Assembly: GCF_028609885.1 (NCBI RefSeq)
Contig: NZ_CP063195.1
Coordinates: forward strand, 2,170,001 to 2,234,000
Source: Corynebacterium jeikeium
GTDB taxonomy: Bacteria > Actinomycetota > Actinomycetes > Mycobacteriales > Mycobacteriaceae
Length of the DNA: 64,000 nucleotides
Direction: 5' to 3'
Positions 26,130 through 34,999 of the stretch are shown in pieces. Both the position numbers and the translations under genes were made by a program. The stretch's first letter is position 1; each line of letters begins with the position of its first letter. The notes below the pieces were generated by a model. It searched no databases. It saw only the letters and a list, made by a program, of their open reading frames with translations, and was not told the DNA's origin.

Positions 26130-27086
26130 CTAGATTGCGTCAGAGAACTTGTCGACTGCCCAGGGGATGGTCAATGGGTTCGGCATACTCATTGCATTGC
26201 CCACGTTCTCGTCCATCCAGCGGACCTTGCCTTCGCGAACAACATCCAGCTTGCTGAATGTTGGATCCTTCTTCAAGGTATCCGCGGCACCCTGGTAATC
26301 AAGGACGAAAAGATAATCGACGTTGTTGAGGTCGCTGTAGTTCTCAGGTGCGATGTCGCGATAGAACTCGCCCCCGTCGCCTTCGAGCTCCTTCGGGATC
26401 TCGAAGCCCAGGCTCTCGATGAACTGCCCGCGGCCGTCACCGGAGGTGTACAGGCCGATCTTTCCCTGATAAGGCATGACGATAGCCGCACGCTTGCCCT
26501 TGAGTTCAGGATGCTGCTTTTGGAAATCATCGAAGGCCTTCTGCGTTTCCTTGACAAGCTTGTCGCCTTCTTCTTGCTTGTCTACAGCGCCGGCGATCTG
26601 GTTGACCTGATCCCGCCATGGGATCTGCCAGTCCGTGGCACCGTCTGGCTTGACAGTGGTAGGGGCAATGTCATTGAGCGCCTTCTTAGCCTGCGCGTCT
26701 ACGGCGGAGTTCACCGCAATGATCTTGTCCGGATCAGCGGCAGAGATCTTCTCCAAGATCTCAGCAGTGAATCCGTTGGCAGTACCGTAAACCACCTCAG
26801 GCTTATTGTCGCCAAGCTTGTCGGTAGCCCAGGGACCGACGCCAGACGCATCAACATCTCCCTCAGCACCCCAGGGCGCTACAAGAACTGGTTGGATGCC
26901 CAGAGCGAGCAAGGTATCGCTGTCTCCTAGGCCAACTGCGGCGATGCGCTCGTCCCCGGTGCCCTCATTTTTTGACGCCGCTGCATCATCGCCTCGGGAG
27001 CAACCAGACAGAACAAGAGTGGATGCTGCCAAGACAGCGGCGGTCTTCAGTGCCGCGCGGCGGGTCAGCGAATTGTTTCGAAGCAT
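26130..27086 (-). CDS. Fe-siderophore binding lipoprotein
   Basis: The 318-residue receptor has a lipoprotein signal peptide with a twin-arginine-like RRAALKTAAVLAAS and lipobox LSGC. It is followed by the periplasmic-binding fold of the FecB/FhuD class (VGLGDSDTLLALGIQPVLVAP). It captures ferric siderophore at the cell surface for the permeases. It is first in the operon, with a DtxR-like box about 110 bp upstream. The ligand cannot be deduced. Confidence 0.94.
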   Translation of the reverse strand: MLRNNSLTRRAALKTAAVLAASTLVLSGCSRGDDAAASKNEGTGDERIAAVGLGDSDTLLALGIQPVLVAPWGAEGDVDASGVGPWATDKLGDNKPEVVYGTANGFTAEILEKISAADPDKIIAVNSAVDAQAKKALNDIAPTTVKPDGATDWQIPWRDQVNQIAGAVDKQEEGDKLVKETQKAFDDFQKQHPELKGKRAAIVMPYQGKIGLYTSGDGRGQFIESLGFEIPKELEGDGGEFYRDIAPENYSDLNNVDYLFVLDYQGAADTLKKDPTFSKLDVVREGKVRWMDENVGNAMSMPNPLTIPWAVDKFSDAI

Positions 27087-27198
27087 GTAGAAGCCTAGCG
27101 TTTAGGGAACTCTTTGAGGCGCTGTAAAGTACCCGTAGCCCCAAGGGACTAATTACCTTCTCCGGCTACGTCCGACACAGCAATCTCGCCTATAGTAC

Positions 27199-27217
27199 AC
27201 AGGTTAGGCTAACCAGA
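27199..27217. promoter_or_regulatory. DtxR-type box of the Fe-siderophore transporter operon
   Basis: ACAGGTTAGGCTAACCAGA matches the DtxR consensus at about 14 of 19 positions, with a perfect GGTTAGGCTAACC core. A weaker partial copy follows at about 27221-27239. Confidence 0.82.
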
Positions 27218-27300
27218 CAAGAGCCTACCCTAAGTTACCGCCCTTTCTGCTCGGCCTCCATCACCGAGATGCCCGAGTTATTGCAATTCGTGGCGCCAAG

Positions 27301-27316
27301 TGTCGGAAATGTTGCA
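27301..27316. repeat. Extra left-arm copy of the 120-bp element
   Basis: TGTCGGAAATGTTGCA matches the left arm of the element at 27332 at 15 of 16 positions and lies exactly 31 bp before it, as a tandem repeat of that arm only. Confidence 0.75.
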
Positions 27317-27331
27317 CTTCGGAGGGCTAAA

Positions 27332-27451
27332 TGTCGGAAAAGTTGCAAAACGAAAATTGACCCCAAGCCAGCCAAACTCTAAAAACGCTCTAACCTGCAG
27401 TTTTGCAAAGGTGAAAATCTCTTCCAATAACAAACTGCAACTTTTCCGACA
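27332..27451. repeat. 120-bp hairpin-like element, copy 1
   Basis: The element runs from TGTCGGAAAAGTTGCA to its exact complement TGCAACTTTTCCGACA; the pairing extends three bases outward to AAA/TTT. ACCTGCAGTTTTG lies at offset 61, followed by GGTGAAAATC. Copy 2 has the same length, end bases and core position but different arms. No open reading frame of interest runs through it. It may be a structured RNA or a DNA-level element. Confidence 0.8.
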
Positions 27452-27491
27452 TTTGACCTCCCGCAGCACAAGGACCTGGCCGCGCGGGGCC

Positions 27492-27545
27492 CTTACTGTT
27501 CCCCACCGGTCTCTTACTGCTCCCCTACCGGTCATCTACTGCCCC
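27492..27545. repeat. Imperfect 21-22 bp tandem repeats
   Basis: CTTACTGTTCCCCACCGGT is followed by CTTACTGCTCCCCTACCGGT and then a decayed TCTACTGCCCC. The repeats fill the spacer between the two 120-bp elements. Confidence 0.7.
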
Positions 27546-27570
27546 AAACCCGCCTCCCCGCAGGTCGAAA

Positions 27571-27690
27571 TGTCGCTAGATCGGGAATCCATCAGCACCG
27601 GCGCGCCTCCGGAATTCGCGGCAATTCCCTGACCTGCAGTTTTGAGGAGATGCAAATCAGTGTCTTTAACGCATTCCCGTTCTAGCGACA
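27571..27690. repeat. 120-bp hairpin-like element, copy 2
   Basis: The arms are TGTCGCTAGATCGGGAAT and its complement, with one mismatch in 18. ACCTGCAGTTTTG lies at offset 61, as in copy 1, and is followed by AGATGCAAATC. Only the five end bases and the core are shared with copy 1. The arms differ, yet each still pairs with its partner. Confidence 0.8.
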
Positions 27691-27778
27691 CTCGTGGGAC
27701 CGCACTCCTCTGGCACACCCCGCTCTGTTTGTTCAACACCAAGCACTCCGTGGAGGCCACAGCAAAGTAGGAAACGTG

Positions 27779-27862
27779 GGCGTCAATAAGAAACAGAAAA
27801 GACCCCCTACCACAACAAAGCGTGGAAGGGAGTCAAGCGCTATGGCTGACTAAGCAGCCATA
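27779..27862 (-). terminator. Terminator of the S10 operon after rpsQ
   Basis: On the minus strand a first hairpin, TATGGCTG...CAGCCATA (27841-27862), is followed by GACTCCC...GGGGGTC (27801-27834) and TTTTCTGTTTCTT. GGCGTCA (27779-27785) lies just beyond. Confidence 0.9.
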
Positions 27863-27899
27863 GCTGCCATAGCAGTCTGAACTTTCAGAGCTGCTGGGA

Positions 27900-28193
27900 C
27901 TAGCGAGCCTTCTCGATGATCTCGGTCAGGCGGAAGTGCTTGTCCTTGGACAGCGGGCGGGTCTCCTCGATGCGAACGCGGTCGCCTACGCCGGCGGTCT
28001 CGTTCTCATCGTGGACCTTCACGCGGGAGTTACGGCGCATGATCTTGCCGTACAGTGCGTGCTGCTTGCGGTCCTCAAGCTCGACCACAATGGTCTTGTT
28101 CATCTTGGTGGAAACAACGTATCCGGAGCGGACCTTGCGGGCGCCCTTCTCGTTCTCCACAGCTGCGTTGTCATTCACGGTTGCCTCACTCAT
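27900..28193 (-). CDS. rpsQ: 30S ribosomal protein S17 (uS17)
   Basis: The 97-residue protein has an OB fold with [20 protein letters not shown] and [17 protein letters not shown]. An N-terminal extension of about 20 residues precedes the core. It is the last S10-operon gene, with rplN displaced by the iron block. Confidence 0.98.
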   Translation of the reverse strand: MSEATVNDNAAVENEKGARKVRSGYVVSTKMNKTIVVELEDRKQHALYGKIMRRNSRVKVHDENETAGVGDRVRIEETRPLSKDKHFRLTEIIEKAR

Positions 28194-28423
28194 GCTGCGT
28201 CACCACCTGGGTTGGTAGACAGCCCGAGCTCGCGCTCGCGCAGGACGGTGTAGATGCGGGCGATGTCGCGCTTGACAACACCCAGACGACGGTTGTTGGT
28301 CAGCTGGCCGGTCGCAGCCTGGAAGCGAAGGTTGAACAGCTCTTCCTTCGCCTCACGCAGGCGGGTGGTCAGCTCTTCGTTGTTGAGCTCGCGGAGCTCA
28401 TGTGCCGGAGTTCCGGTAGCCAT
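28190..28423 (-). CDS. rpmC: 50S ribosomal protein L29 (uL29)
   Basis: The 77-residue helical protein contains [20 protein letters not shown] and [17 protein letters not shown]. It starts within the rplP stop region and overlaps rpsQ, so all three are coupled. Confidence 0.98.
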   Translation of the reverse strand: MATGTPAHELRELNNEELTTRLREAKEELFNLRFQAATGQLTNNRRLGVVKRDIARIYTVLRERELGLSTNPGGDAA

Positions 28424-28839
28424 TAGAACTGATCCTCCTTCTTCACGATGCGAACCTTGCAGGGCAGCTTGTTACCAGCACGGCGCAGTGCCTCCAGGGC
28501 GACCTCTTCGTTCGGGTAAGAGGCCTCGAAGAGGATACGACCCGGCTTGATGTTGGCAACCCACTTCTCCACGGGGCCTTTACCGGAACCCATACGCACG
28601 CCGAGCGGCTTCTGGGTCAGCGGACGGTCCGGGAAGATGTTGATCCACACCTTGCCACCACGCTTCATGTGGCGGTTAATGGCGATACGAGCGGACTCGA
28701 TCTGACGGTTGGTGATGTAGGTCGGCTCCAGGGCCTGCAGGCCGTAGTCGCCGAACGTTACGCGGTTGCCGCCCTTGGACACGCCACGACGGGTCGGGCG
28801 GTGCTGGCGACGGTACTTAACGCGCTTCGGGATAAGCAT
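28423..28839 (-). CDS. rplP: 50S ribosomal protein L16 (uL16)
   Basis: The 138-residue protein begins [19 protein letters not shown]. It contains the [20 protein letters not shown] end and organises the A-site region of 23S rRNA. Confidence 0.98.
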   Translation of the reverse strand: MLIPKRVKYRRQHRPTRRGVSKGGNRVTFGDYGLQALEPTYITNRQIESARIAINRHMKRGGKVWINIFPDRPLTQKPLGVRMGSGKGPVEKWVANIKPGRILFEASYPNEEVALEALRRAGNKLPCKVRIVKKEDQF

Positions 28840-28844
28840 GTGTC

Positions 28845-29588
28845 TTAGCCCTCCTGCTTCTGCTCAGCGCGCTGGCGACGTGCGCCACCGCGACGTGGAC
28901 GCTCACGACGACCGCGAGACGGGCGCTCGTCGCGTGCATTCATCAGGCTCTCGCGACGGCCGCCGACGACGTCACCCTTGTAGATCCACACCTTGACGCC
29001 GATGCGTCCGAAGGTGGTGTGGGCCTCGTAGGTGCCGTAGTCGATCTCAGCGCGGAGGGTGTGCAGCGGAACGCGACCCTCGTGGTAGCGCTCGGTGCGG
29101 CCCATCTCCGCGCCGCCCAGGCGACCGGAGCAAACAACCTTGATGCCCTTGACCTGCGGCTGGCGCATAGCGCCCTGGATTGCCTTGCGCATAGCGCGAC
29201 GGAAGGCAACGCGGTTGGTCAGCTGCTCAGCGATGGACTGTGCCACCAGCTGTGCATTGGCATCGATGTTCTTGACTTCGAGGATGTTCAGCTGAACCTG
29301 CTTGCCGGTGAGCTTCTCCAGCTGGCCGCGGATGCGGTCAGCCTCGGAGCCGCGGCGGCCAATCACAATGCCCGGGCGGGCAGTGTGGATGTCAACGCGA
29401 ACCCGGTCGTGGGTGCGCTCGATGACAACGTTGGCGATGCCGGCGCGGTCAAGACCCTCGGACAGGAAGTCGCGGATCTTGATGTCCTCGGCGAGGTAGT
29501 CAGCGTACTGCTTGTCGGCGTACCAGCGGGAGCGCCACTCGGAAGTGATACCCAGCCGGAGGCCGTGGGGGTGGATTTTCTGGCCCAC
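28845..29588 (-). CDS. rpsC: 30S ribosomal protein S3 (uS3)
   Basis: The 247-residue protein has the KH domain [21 protein letters not shown] and the C-terminal [19 protein letters not shown] region of the mRNA entry helicase. An Arg/Gly-rich tail ([20 protein letters not shown]) follows. It overlaps rplV by one base. Confidence 0.98.
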   Translation of the reverse strand: MGQKIHPHGLRLGITSEWRSRWYADKQYADYLAEDIKIRDFLSEGLDRAGIANVVIERTHDRVRVDIHTARPGIVIGRRGSEADRIRGQLEKLTGKQVQLNILEVKNIDANAQLVAQSIAEQLTNRVAFRRAMRKAIQGAMRQPQVKGIKVVCSGRLGGAEMGRTERYHEGRVPLHTLRAEIDYGTYEAHTTFGRIGVKVWIYKGDVVGGRRESLMNARDERPSRGRRERPRRGGARRQRAEQKQEG

Positions 29589-29950
29589 TACTGAGCACTT
29601 CCCTTCTGGCTCTCGACGACCACAGTGATGTGGCTGGTGCGCTTGCGGACGTGGAATGCACGACCCTGGGCGCGGGGGCGGAAACGGCGCATGGTCGGGC
29701 CCTCGTCGGCGTAAGCCTCAGAGACGACCAGCGTCTGCGGGTCCAAGCCGAAGTTGTTCTCGGCGTTGGCGGCGGCCGAAGCAACGACCTTCGCGACCGG
29801 CTCGGAAGCGGCCTGCGGAGCGTACTTCAGGATCGCCAGTGCGTCCTCGACGGACTTGCCACGGATCGTGTCGATCACGCGGCGTGCCTTCATCGGAGTG
29901 ACGCGGACGAAACGCGCGGTTGCGCGTGCGGTGGTTACGGTGTCAGACAT
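29588..29950 (-). CDS. rplV: 50S ribosomal protein L22 (uL22)
   Basis: The 120-residue protein has the exit-tunnel hairpin ([20 protein letters not shown]). The start is the ATG beginning [19 protein letters not shown]. Confidence 0.98.
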
Positions 29951-29952
29951 GA

Positions 29953-30231
29953 TTATCGACGACCCTTCTTGTCGTCCTTGACGTGACCCTTGAAGGTCTT
30001 CGTAGGAGCGAACTCACCTAGCTTGTGACCGACCATGGAATCATCGATGAACACCGGCACGTGCTTGCGACCGTCGTGGACGGCGAAAGTGTGGCCGATG
30101 AAATCGGGGAGAATGGTCGAGCGACGGGACCACGTCTTGATGACGTTCTTGTTGCCCTTTTCGTTCTGAGCGTCCACCTTCGCAAGGAGGTGTTCGTCGA
30201 CGAATGGGCCCTTCTTCAGGCTGCGTGGCAT
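29953..30231 (-). CDS. rpsS: 30S ribosomal protein S19 (uS19)
   Basis: The 92-residue protein begins [20 protein letters not shown] and contains [18 protein letters not shown]. It forms the 30S head bridge with S13. Confidence 0.98.
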
Positions 30232-30247
30232 TCTCTACTACCTCCTC

Positions 30248-31090
30248 TTAGCGCTTCTTGTTCTTGTTGGAGCGACGACGGCGAACGATCATCCGGTCGC
30301 TTGGACGGTTCGGCTTGCGGGTGCGTCCCTCAGGCTGACCCCAAGGAGACACAGGGTGACGACCACCGGAGGTCTTACCCTCACCACCACCGTGCGGGTG
30401 GTCAACCGGGTTCATCACAACACCGCGGACGGTCGGGCGAACGCCCTTCCAGCGCATACGGCCAGCCTTGCCCCAGCGGATGTTGATCTGCTCCTGGTTG
30501 CCGACCTCACCGATGGTTGCGCGGCAACGGATGTCAACGCGACGGATCTCGGTGGACGGCATACGCAGAATTGCGTACTTGCCTTCCTTACCCAGCAGCT
30601 GGATGGAGGCACCAGCGGAACGAGCCATCTTGGCGCCGCCGCCCGGCTTCAGCTCCACAGCGTGGATGGTGGTACCGGTCGGGATGTTACGCAGCGGCAG
30701 GTTATTGCCAACCTTGATGTCAGCGTTCGGGCCGGACTCCAGCAGAGCGCCCTGCTTCAGACCACGCGGAGCGATGATGTAACGCTTCTCGCCATCGCGG
30801 TAGTGCAGCAGCGCAATGTTAGCGGTGCGGTTCGGGTCGTACTCGATGTGAGCGACCTTGGCAATCACGCCGTCCTTGTCGTTACGACGGAAGTCGATAA
30901 CGCGGTAGCGGCGCTTGTGGCCACCACCCTTGTGACGGGTAGTGATGTGGCCGTGAACGTTACGGCCACCGGTCTTCGACAGCGGGCGCAGCAGAGACTT
31001 CTCGGGAGTTGAACGGGTAATTTCCGCGAACTCGGAGACAGAACTCTGGCGGCGACCCGGCGTAGTCGGCTTGTACTTACGAATAGCCAT
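30248..31090 (-). CDS. rplB: 50S ribosomal protein L2 (uL2)
   Basis: The 280-residue protein ends with the conserved [18 protein letters not shown] segment that lies near the peptidyl-transferase centre. N-terminal [18 protein letters not shown] is typical. Normal length. Confidence 0.98.
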   Translation of the reverse strand: MAIRKYKPTTPGRRQSSVSEFAEITRSTPEKSLLRPLSKTGGRNVHGHITTRHKGGGHKRRYRVIDFRRNDKDGVIAKVAHIEYDPNRTANIALLHYRDGEKRYIIAPRGLKQGALLESGPNADIKVGNNLPLRNIPTGTTIHAVELKPGGGAKMARSAGASIQLLGKEGKYAILRMPSTEIRRVDIRCRATIGEVGNQEQINIRWGKAGRMRWKGVRPTVRGVVMNPVDHPHGGGEGKTSGGRHPVSPWGQPEGRTRKPNRPSDRMIVRRRRSNKNKKR

Positions 31091-31129
31091 ACTCTTGCTT
31101 CCTCTTTACCTTTCGGTATCCGGCCGCCC

Positions 31130-31435
31130 TTAGGCGGTCGCTCCACCGAAGATGTCGATCGGATCGCTGCCGGCGACCAGGGTCACCATGGCGCGCTTGG
31201 TTGCCTTGCGCTGGCCGTAGCCGGTGCGGGTGCGCTTACGCTTGCCCTCACGGTTAACGGTGTTAACGCTGGCGACCTTCACACCAAAAATCTGCTCGAC
31301 GGCAATCTTGATTTGGGTCTTGTTAGAGCTGGGGTTAACCAGGAACGTGTAAACGTTCTGCTCCATCAGGCCGTAGGACTTCTCAGACACGACCGGAGCG
31401 ATGATGATATCGCGAGGATCAGCTACAGTGCTCAC
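31130..31435 (-). CDS. rplW: 50S ribosomal protein L23 (uL23)
   Basis: The 101-residue protein carries [19 protein letters not shown] and the [17 protein letters not shown] loop. It docks trigger factor and SRP at the tunnel exit. It overlaps rplD by four bases. Confidence 0.98.
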   Translation of the reverse strand: MSTVADPRDIIIAPVVSEKSYGLMEQNVYTFLVNPSSNKTQIKIAVEQIFGVKVASVNTVNREGKRKRTRTGYGQRKATKRAMVTLVAGSDPIDIFGGATA

Positions 31436-32085
31436 TTTGCCTCCTCCTTGGTCTTATCTGCGGCGTTGATGAAGGCGTTCAGTGCCTCCACGGAGAACAC
31501 AACATCGTCTGCGTTCAAAACGTCGTAGGTGTTCAGCTGGTCGTTAACCAGGGTGTGCACCTGCGGCAGGTTGTTTACGGACTTCCATGCGGTGACGTCT
31601 TCGCGGGTCAGAACGACCAGCACGGACTTACGATCCGTCAGACGCTCGATGAAAGTGCGAGCAGCCTTGGTGGACGGGGTCTGGCCTGGAACCAGCTCCT
31701 CAACCACGTGGATGCGGTTGTGGCGCACGCGATCGGTGAGGGCGCCACGCAGAGCGGCAGCCTTCATCTTCTTCGGGGTGCGCTGGGAGTAATCGCGCGG
31801 CTGCGGGCCGTGGACCGTGCCACCACCGGTGAAGTGGGGAGCGCGGATGGAGCCCTGACGTGCGCGACCGGTGCCCTTCTGGCGGAACGGCTTACGGCCA
31901 CCGCCGGAAACCTGGCCACGAGTCTTCGTAGCGTGGGTACCCTGACGCTTTGCTGCGAGCTGAGCGGTAACGACCTGGTGCATCAGTGCGACGCTTGCCT
32001 CTGCATCAAAGATGGATGCGGGCAGCTCGACCGTGCCGTTGGTCTTACCGTCAGCGGTGTGGACATCAAGCTTTAGATTGCTCAT
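31432..32085 (-). CDS. rplD: 50S ribosomal protein L4 (uL4)
   Basis: The 217-residue protein has the tunnel loop [20 protein letters not shown]. The E. coli homologue represses its own S10 operon; whether that applies here is unknown. It overlaps rplC. Confidence 0.98.
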   Translation of the reverse strand: MSNLKLDVHTADGKTNGTVELPASIFDAEASVALMHQVVTAQLAAKRQGTHATKTRGQVSGGGRKPFRQKGTGRARQGSIRAPHFTGGGTVHGPQPRDYSQRTPKKMKAAALRGALTDRVRHNRIHVVEELVPGQTPSTKAARTFIERLTDRKSVLVVLTREDVTAWKSVNNLPQVHTLVNDQLNTYDVLNADDVVFSVEALNAFINAADKTKEEAK

Positions 32086-32738
32086 GCGTGTGCACCGCCC
32101 TTCACTGCGGTCTTGACAACGACGAGGCCGCCGTTGACACCCGGAACTGCACCCTTGATCAGGAGCAGGTTGGACTCTGCGTCGACCTTGGCAACCTTCA
32201 GGTTCTGCTGGGTAACGCGGTCGTTACCCATGCGGCCTGCCATGCGCTTGCCCTTGAACACGCGGCCTGGGGTGGCAGCCTGTCCGATGGAGCCCACGCG
32301 GCGGTGTGCAGCCTGGTTACCGTGAGCAGCACCCTGGCCAGCGAAGCCGTGGCGCTTCATGCCGCCAGCGTAGCCCTTGCCCTTGGTGGTGCCCGTCACG
32401 TCGACGAACTTGACATCGTTGAAGATGTCGACGGTGACGTCCTGGCCTACCTCGTAGCTGGATGCGTCTGCAACGCGGATCTCAGCGACGTGGCGGCGCG
32501 GAGTCACGCCAGCCTTCTTGAAGTGACCAGCGGCCGGCTTGTTTACCTTGCGCGGGTCGATCTCGCCGAAGGCGATCTGTACGGCTTCGTAGCCGTCGGT
32601 TTCCTTGGTACGCACCTGGGTTACGACACAAGGCCCAGCCTCGACGACGGTAACCGGTACAACACGGTTTTCTTCGTCGAAGATCTGGGTCATGCCGAGC
32701 TTCTTGCCCAGGATGCCCTTGATCTCAATATCACTCAT
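32082..32738 (-). CDS. rplC: 50S ribosomal protein L3 (uL3)
   Basis: The 218-residue protein starts [20 protein letters not shown] and contains the internal extension [20 protein letters not shown], which reaches toward the peptidyl-transferase centre. Confidence 0.98.
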   Translation of the reverse strand: MSDIEIKGILGKKLGMTQIFDEENRVVPVTVVEAGPCVVTQVRTKETDGYEAVQIAFGEIDPRKVNKPAAGHFKKAGVTPRRHVAEIRVADASSYEVGQDVTVDIFNDVKFVDVTGTTKGKGYAGGMKRHGFAGQGAAHGNQAAHRRVGSIGQAATPGRVFKGKRMAGRMGNDRVTQQNLKVAKVDAESNLLLIKGAVPGVNGGLVVVKTAVKGGAHA

Positions 32739-32784
32739 AGTTTCTCTTCCGCTGCCGTTTCAGTAGTTCAGACTCGTTTGCCGC

Positions 32785-33090
32785 TTACTGAATGTTGACG
32801 TCGACGCTGGCCGGAAGATCGATGCGCATGAGAGCGTCAACGGTCTTCGGGGTTGGGTCGAGAATGTCGATCAGACGCTTGTGCGTACGCATCTCGAAGT
32901 GCTCGCGCGAGTCCTTGTCCTTGTGCGGAGAACGGATGACGCAGTACACGTTCTTTTCAGTTGGCAGTGGCACTGGGCCGACAACACGAGCGCCGGTACG
33001 GGTTACCGTCTCGACGATCTTCTTGGCAGAAGCGTCGATAGCCTCGTGATCGTAGGCCTTGAGCCTAATGCGGATCTTCTGTCCCGCCAC
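32785..33090 (-). CDS. rpsJ: 30S ribosomal protein S10 (uS10)
   Basis: The 101-residue first gene of the S10 operon reads [19 protein letters not shown]. In NusB complexes this protein also acts as NusE in antitermination. A leader of nearly 600 nt is implied if the promoter at 33680 is right. Confidence 0.98.
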   Translation of the reverse strand: MAGQKIRIRLKAYDHEAIDASAKKIVETVTRTGARVVGPVPLPTEKNVYCVIRSPHKDKDSREHFEMRTHKRLIDILDPTPKTVDALMRIDLPASVDVNIQ

Positions 33091-33679
33091 GCTTGTCCTC
33101 TTCCTTCAAAGCGCTCTTGCTGTATTCACAGCAGAAAAGCACGCTTCTTATCTGTCTTAGTCTTAACGCTGTCCGGCCTTGGGGCCTGGTCCAGTCGCCA
33201 GTGTCGCTTGTGTCTTACATTTACTTGTTTGTGCCATCGACGGAATGCGGGTCATTTTGGTTTTAATGAACACACGCCATCAGCACTTGGATTATCAAGT
33301 GATGTAACAACACCCGGTTCCCGCCCCTTACTCGCTCCACGATCAGTCTGGTTCAACCGAGACCTTGTATAGACCTTATATATGGAGCAAAGCTTGGAAA
33401 CGCGTTCCGCGCCTTGTCGGAAGGATTGTCCTTCGCTTACTGCCGCTGTTCATTTACCATGCCCCATCCTCCGGCACCCGCGGTCGGGCGTGTCGCCCTT
33501 CCACTTTTTAAGTACCGCACAGCAAAGTAGCCCCACTGCGATCCTTTCGGATCACTGTCGCGAGGTTCTTCACCGACGATGGATCATGCTCACTTCACCA
33601 TCGACACCTTCTTGGCCACGATGCTGGACACTCTGCGTATCCAACTAGCCTCATGTGCCGTGTTAAAGCAACGTCAAGT
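33091..33679 (-). other. Long S10 operon leader region
   Basis: No gene is supported here. The stretch would be transcribed as a roughly 590-nt leader of rpsJ. I see no clear L4-type leader hairpin or terminator, and a second promoter closer to rpsJ cannot be ruled out. Confidence 0.5.
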
Positions 33680-33737
33680 ATTCAACCACACCGGGCGCGC
33701 CGAAACCAAATCCCTTTCCCCTTTTCTTTATGACGCC
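33680..33737 (-). promoter_or_regulatory. Possible S10 operon promoter
   Basis: On the minus strand GGCGTCA (33731-33737) is followed by A-rich sequence and GGGATTTGG. After 20 bp comes TTGAAT (33680-33685) as a poor -10. This arrangement matches those of rpsH and rplJ. Confidence 0.6.
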
Positions 33738-33771
33738 CCCACTCACCAACCGCCTTACACTCCACAGAAGG

Positions 33772-33851
33772 GTTGAGCACTACAATCGCCCCATAGTCAA
33801 GTTGGAAAGTGGATGACTTCTAGGTGGCGTCATCGATAAGGAGACACTGCA
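33772..33851 (+). promoter_or_regulatory. Promoter and leader of the sortase gene, duplicated at 37361
   Basis: TTGAGCACTACAATCGCC contains a TACAAT -10 (33781-33786). The leader also has AGGTGGCGTCA and AAGGAGA. Nearly the same 80 bases, including the first codons ATGAGCGACT, precede the J-domain gene at 37440. Confidence 0.75.
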
Positions 33852-34793
33852 ATGAGCGACTCCCCGAAGCGCGTGATTGGGCGCATCCCTCCACCGAAAT
33901 CGGCATCCTCTAATCGGCCAGCGCAGTTTAGAAGGCCGACTGAAGAACCTGATGCGGAGTTTTCAACACCGCACAGCGAACGTGCCCAAGTAGCTCAGCG
34001 TAGGAAAGCAGAAGCAATCGGGCGGGTTAAGAGCCGACCGAAGCATCGCAAGCGTGACCTCCATAGGCAGAAGCGTTCACAAGGGAAGAGTGTGCCACAA
34101 ACTCGAAGGCGCAGCGATCGCATTCGCCTCACAGTAGCGCGCATTGGGGTAGCGATTTTTGCTGTCCTAATCACGGTGGCGCTTTGGCAGAGGGAGGATC
34201 CGGTCCAACCTCCAGAAGGCTTGGAATCCAATGAAGTCATTGCAGAGCAATCGCCTCCTATTTCCCCGTCGCAGGCAGTAGAGATGTTTATTCCCGCGAT
34301 TGATGTGCACGCCGAGTTTCAAGATGGTTCTTGCCGGGTGAAGGATGGCGCCATCAATCCGGAAACGATGGATAAGGCATGCACCTACACAGCGGGCGAC
34401 CGTCCTTATTCTCTGCCGGGCACAAACTCTCCGGACATCGTGGTAATTGCCGGACATACGGGCGCCGGCGTACCCGCAGTGTTTAACAACCTCTATGACG
34501 GATCAGCCGACCACCATAGGGTTCAGGTCGGCGACAAGCTTTATGTCCGCACGGTGGACTCGGGTGATAACTGGCTGGTCTATACGGCCACTGATTTACA
34601 CGACCCCATGAAGGAAGGACTCTCAGAGGATTCCAGCATTTGGGGCGAGGGCGCCAGCCCGGGGCGCCTGCTGACGATCAGCTGTATCCAACCGGCAAAC
34701 CCTTTGCAATCATCTATTCGAAATGCGGTTGTAGGTTGGCAGTTCCAAGGAACTTCAAATACGGCTAACAATTCTGACTCGAAAGATTCTTAG
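33852..34793 (+). CDS. Sortase family transpeptidase
   Basis: The 313-residue protein has a basic N-terminal region of about 90 residues and one membrane anchor (about 92-111). The catalytic domain begins at IPAIDVHAEF. Catalytic residues fit His202 in VVIAGHTGAG, Cys278 in LLTISCIQ and Arg290 in SSIRNAVVGW. The TISC context resembles actinobacterial class E/F sortases. It is adjacent to an LAQTG-tailed protein and probably anchors that protein to the peptidoglycan. The long basic cytoplasmic tail is unusual. Confidence 0.88.
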   Translation: MSDSPKRVIGRIPPPKSASSNRPAQFRRPTEEPDAEFSTPHSERAQVAQRRKAEAIGRVKSRPKHRKRDLHRQKRSQGKSVPQTRRRSDRIRLTVARIGVAIFAVLITVALWQREDPVQPPEGLESNEVIAEQSPPISPSQAVEMFIPAIDVHAEFQDGSCRVKDGAINPETMDKACTYTAGDRPYSLPGTNSPDIVVIAGHTGAGVPAVFNNLYDGSADHHRVQVGDKLYVRTVDSGDNWLVYTATDLHDPMKEGLSEDSSIWGEGASPGRLLTISCIQPANPLQSSIRNAVVGWQFQGTSNTANNSDSKDS

Positions 34794-34929
34794 GAATCCC
34801 CCTCAGCCTCCAGAGCGTCCAGAGTACAGCGATAGCCGATTGCGCCTAGTCGAAACGCTTCACCCCCATATGAACGTATTCCATAAGATTCTTAATATAA
34901 CTTAATGACAGTAGTGGCGTATGTTGCTA

Positions 34930-34965
34930 GTGTTACCCGTGTTACTTTGACGTGAACTGTAACAC
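34930..34965. promoter_or_regulatory. GTGTTAC repeats before the surface protein gene
   Basis: Two direct GTGTTAC copies (34930-34936, 34939-34945) and an inverted GTAACAC (34959-34965) sit 35-70 bp before the start codon. They look like an operator. The regulator is unknown. Confidence 0.5.
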
Positions 34966-34999
34966 GATCACACGACCCAAAATTCTCGAAGGAGATACC

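Noticed and set aside
27301..27690. CRISPR array
   Set aside because: The repeats are inverted and differ between copies, spacing is not array-like, and no cas genes are near.
27278..27760. Small open frames through the 120-bp repeat region
   Set aside because: They cross the inverted repeats on both strands without start signals, and the repeat symmetry explains the region better.
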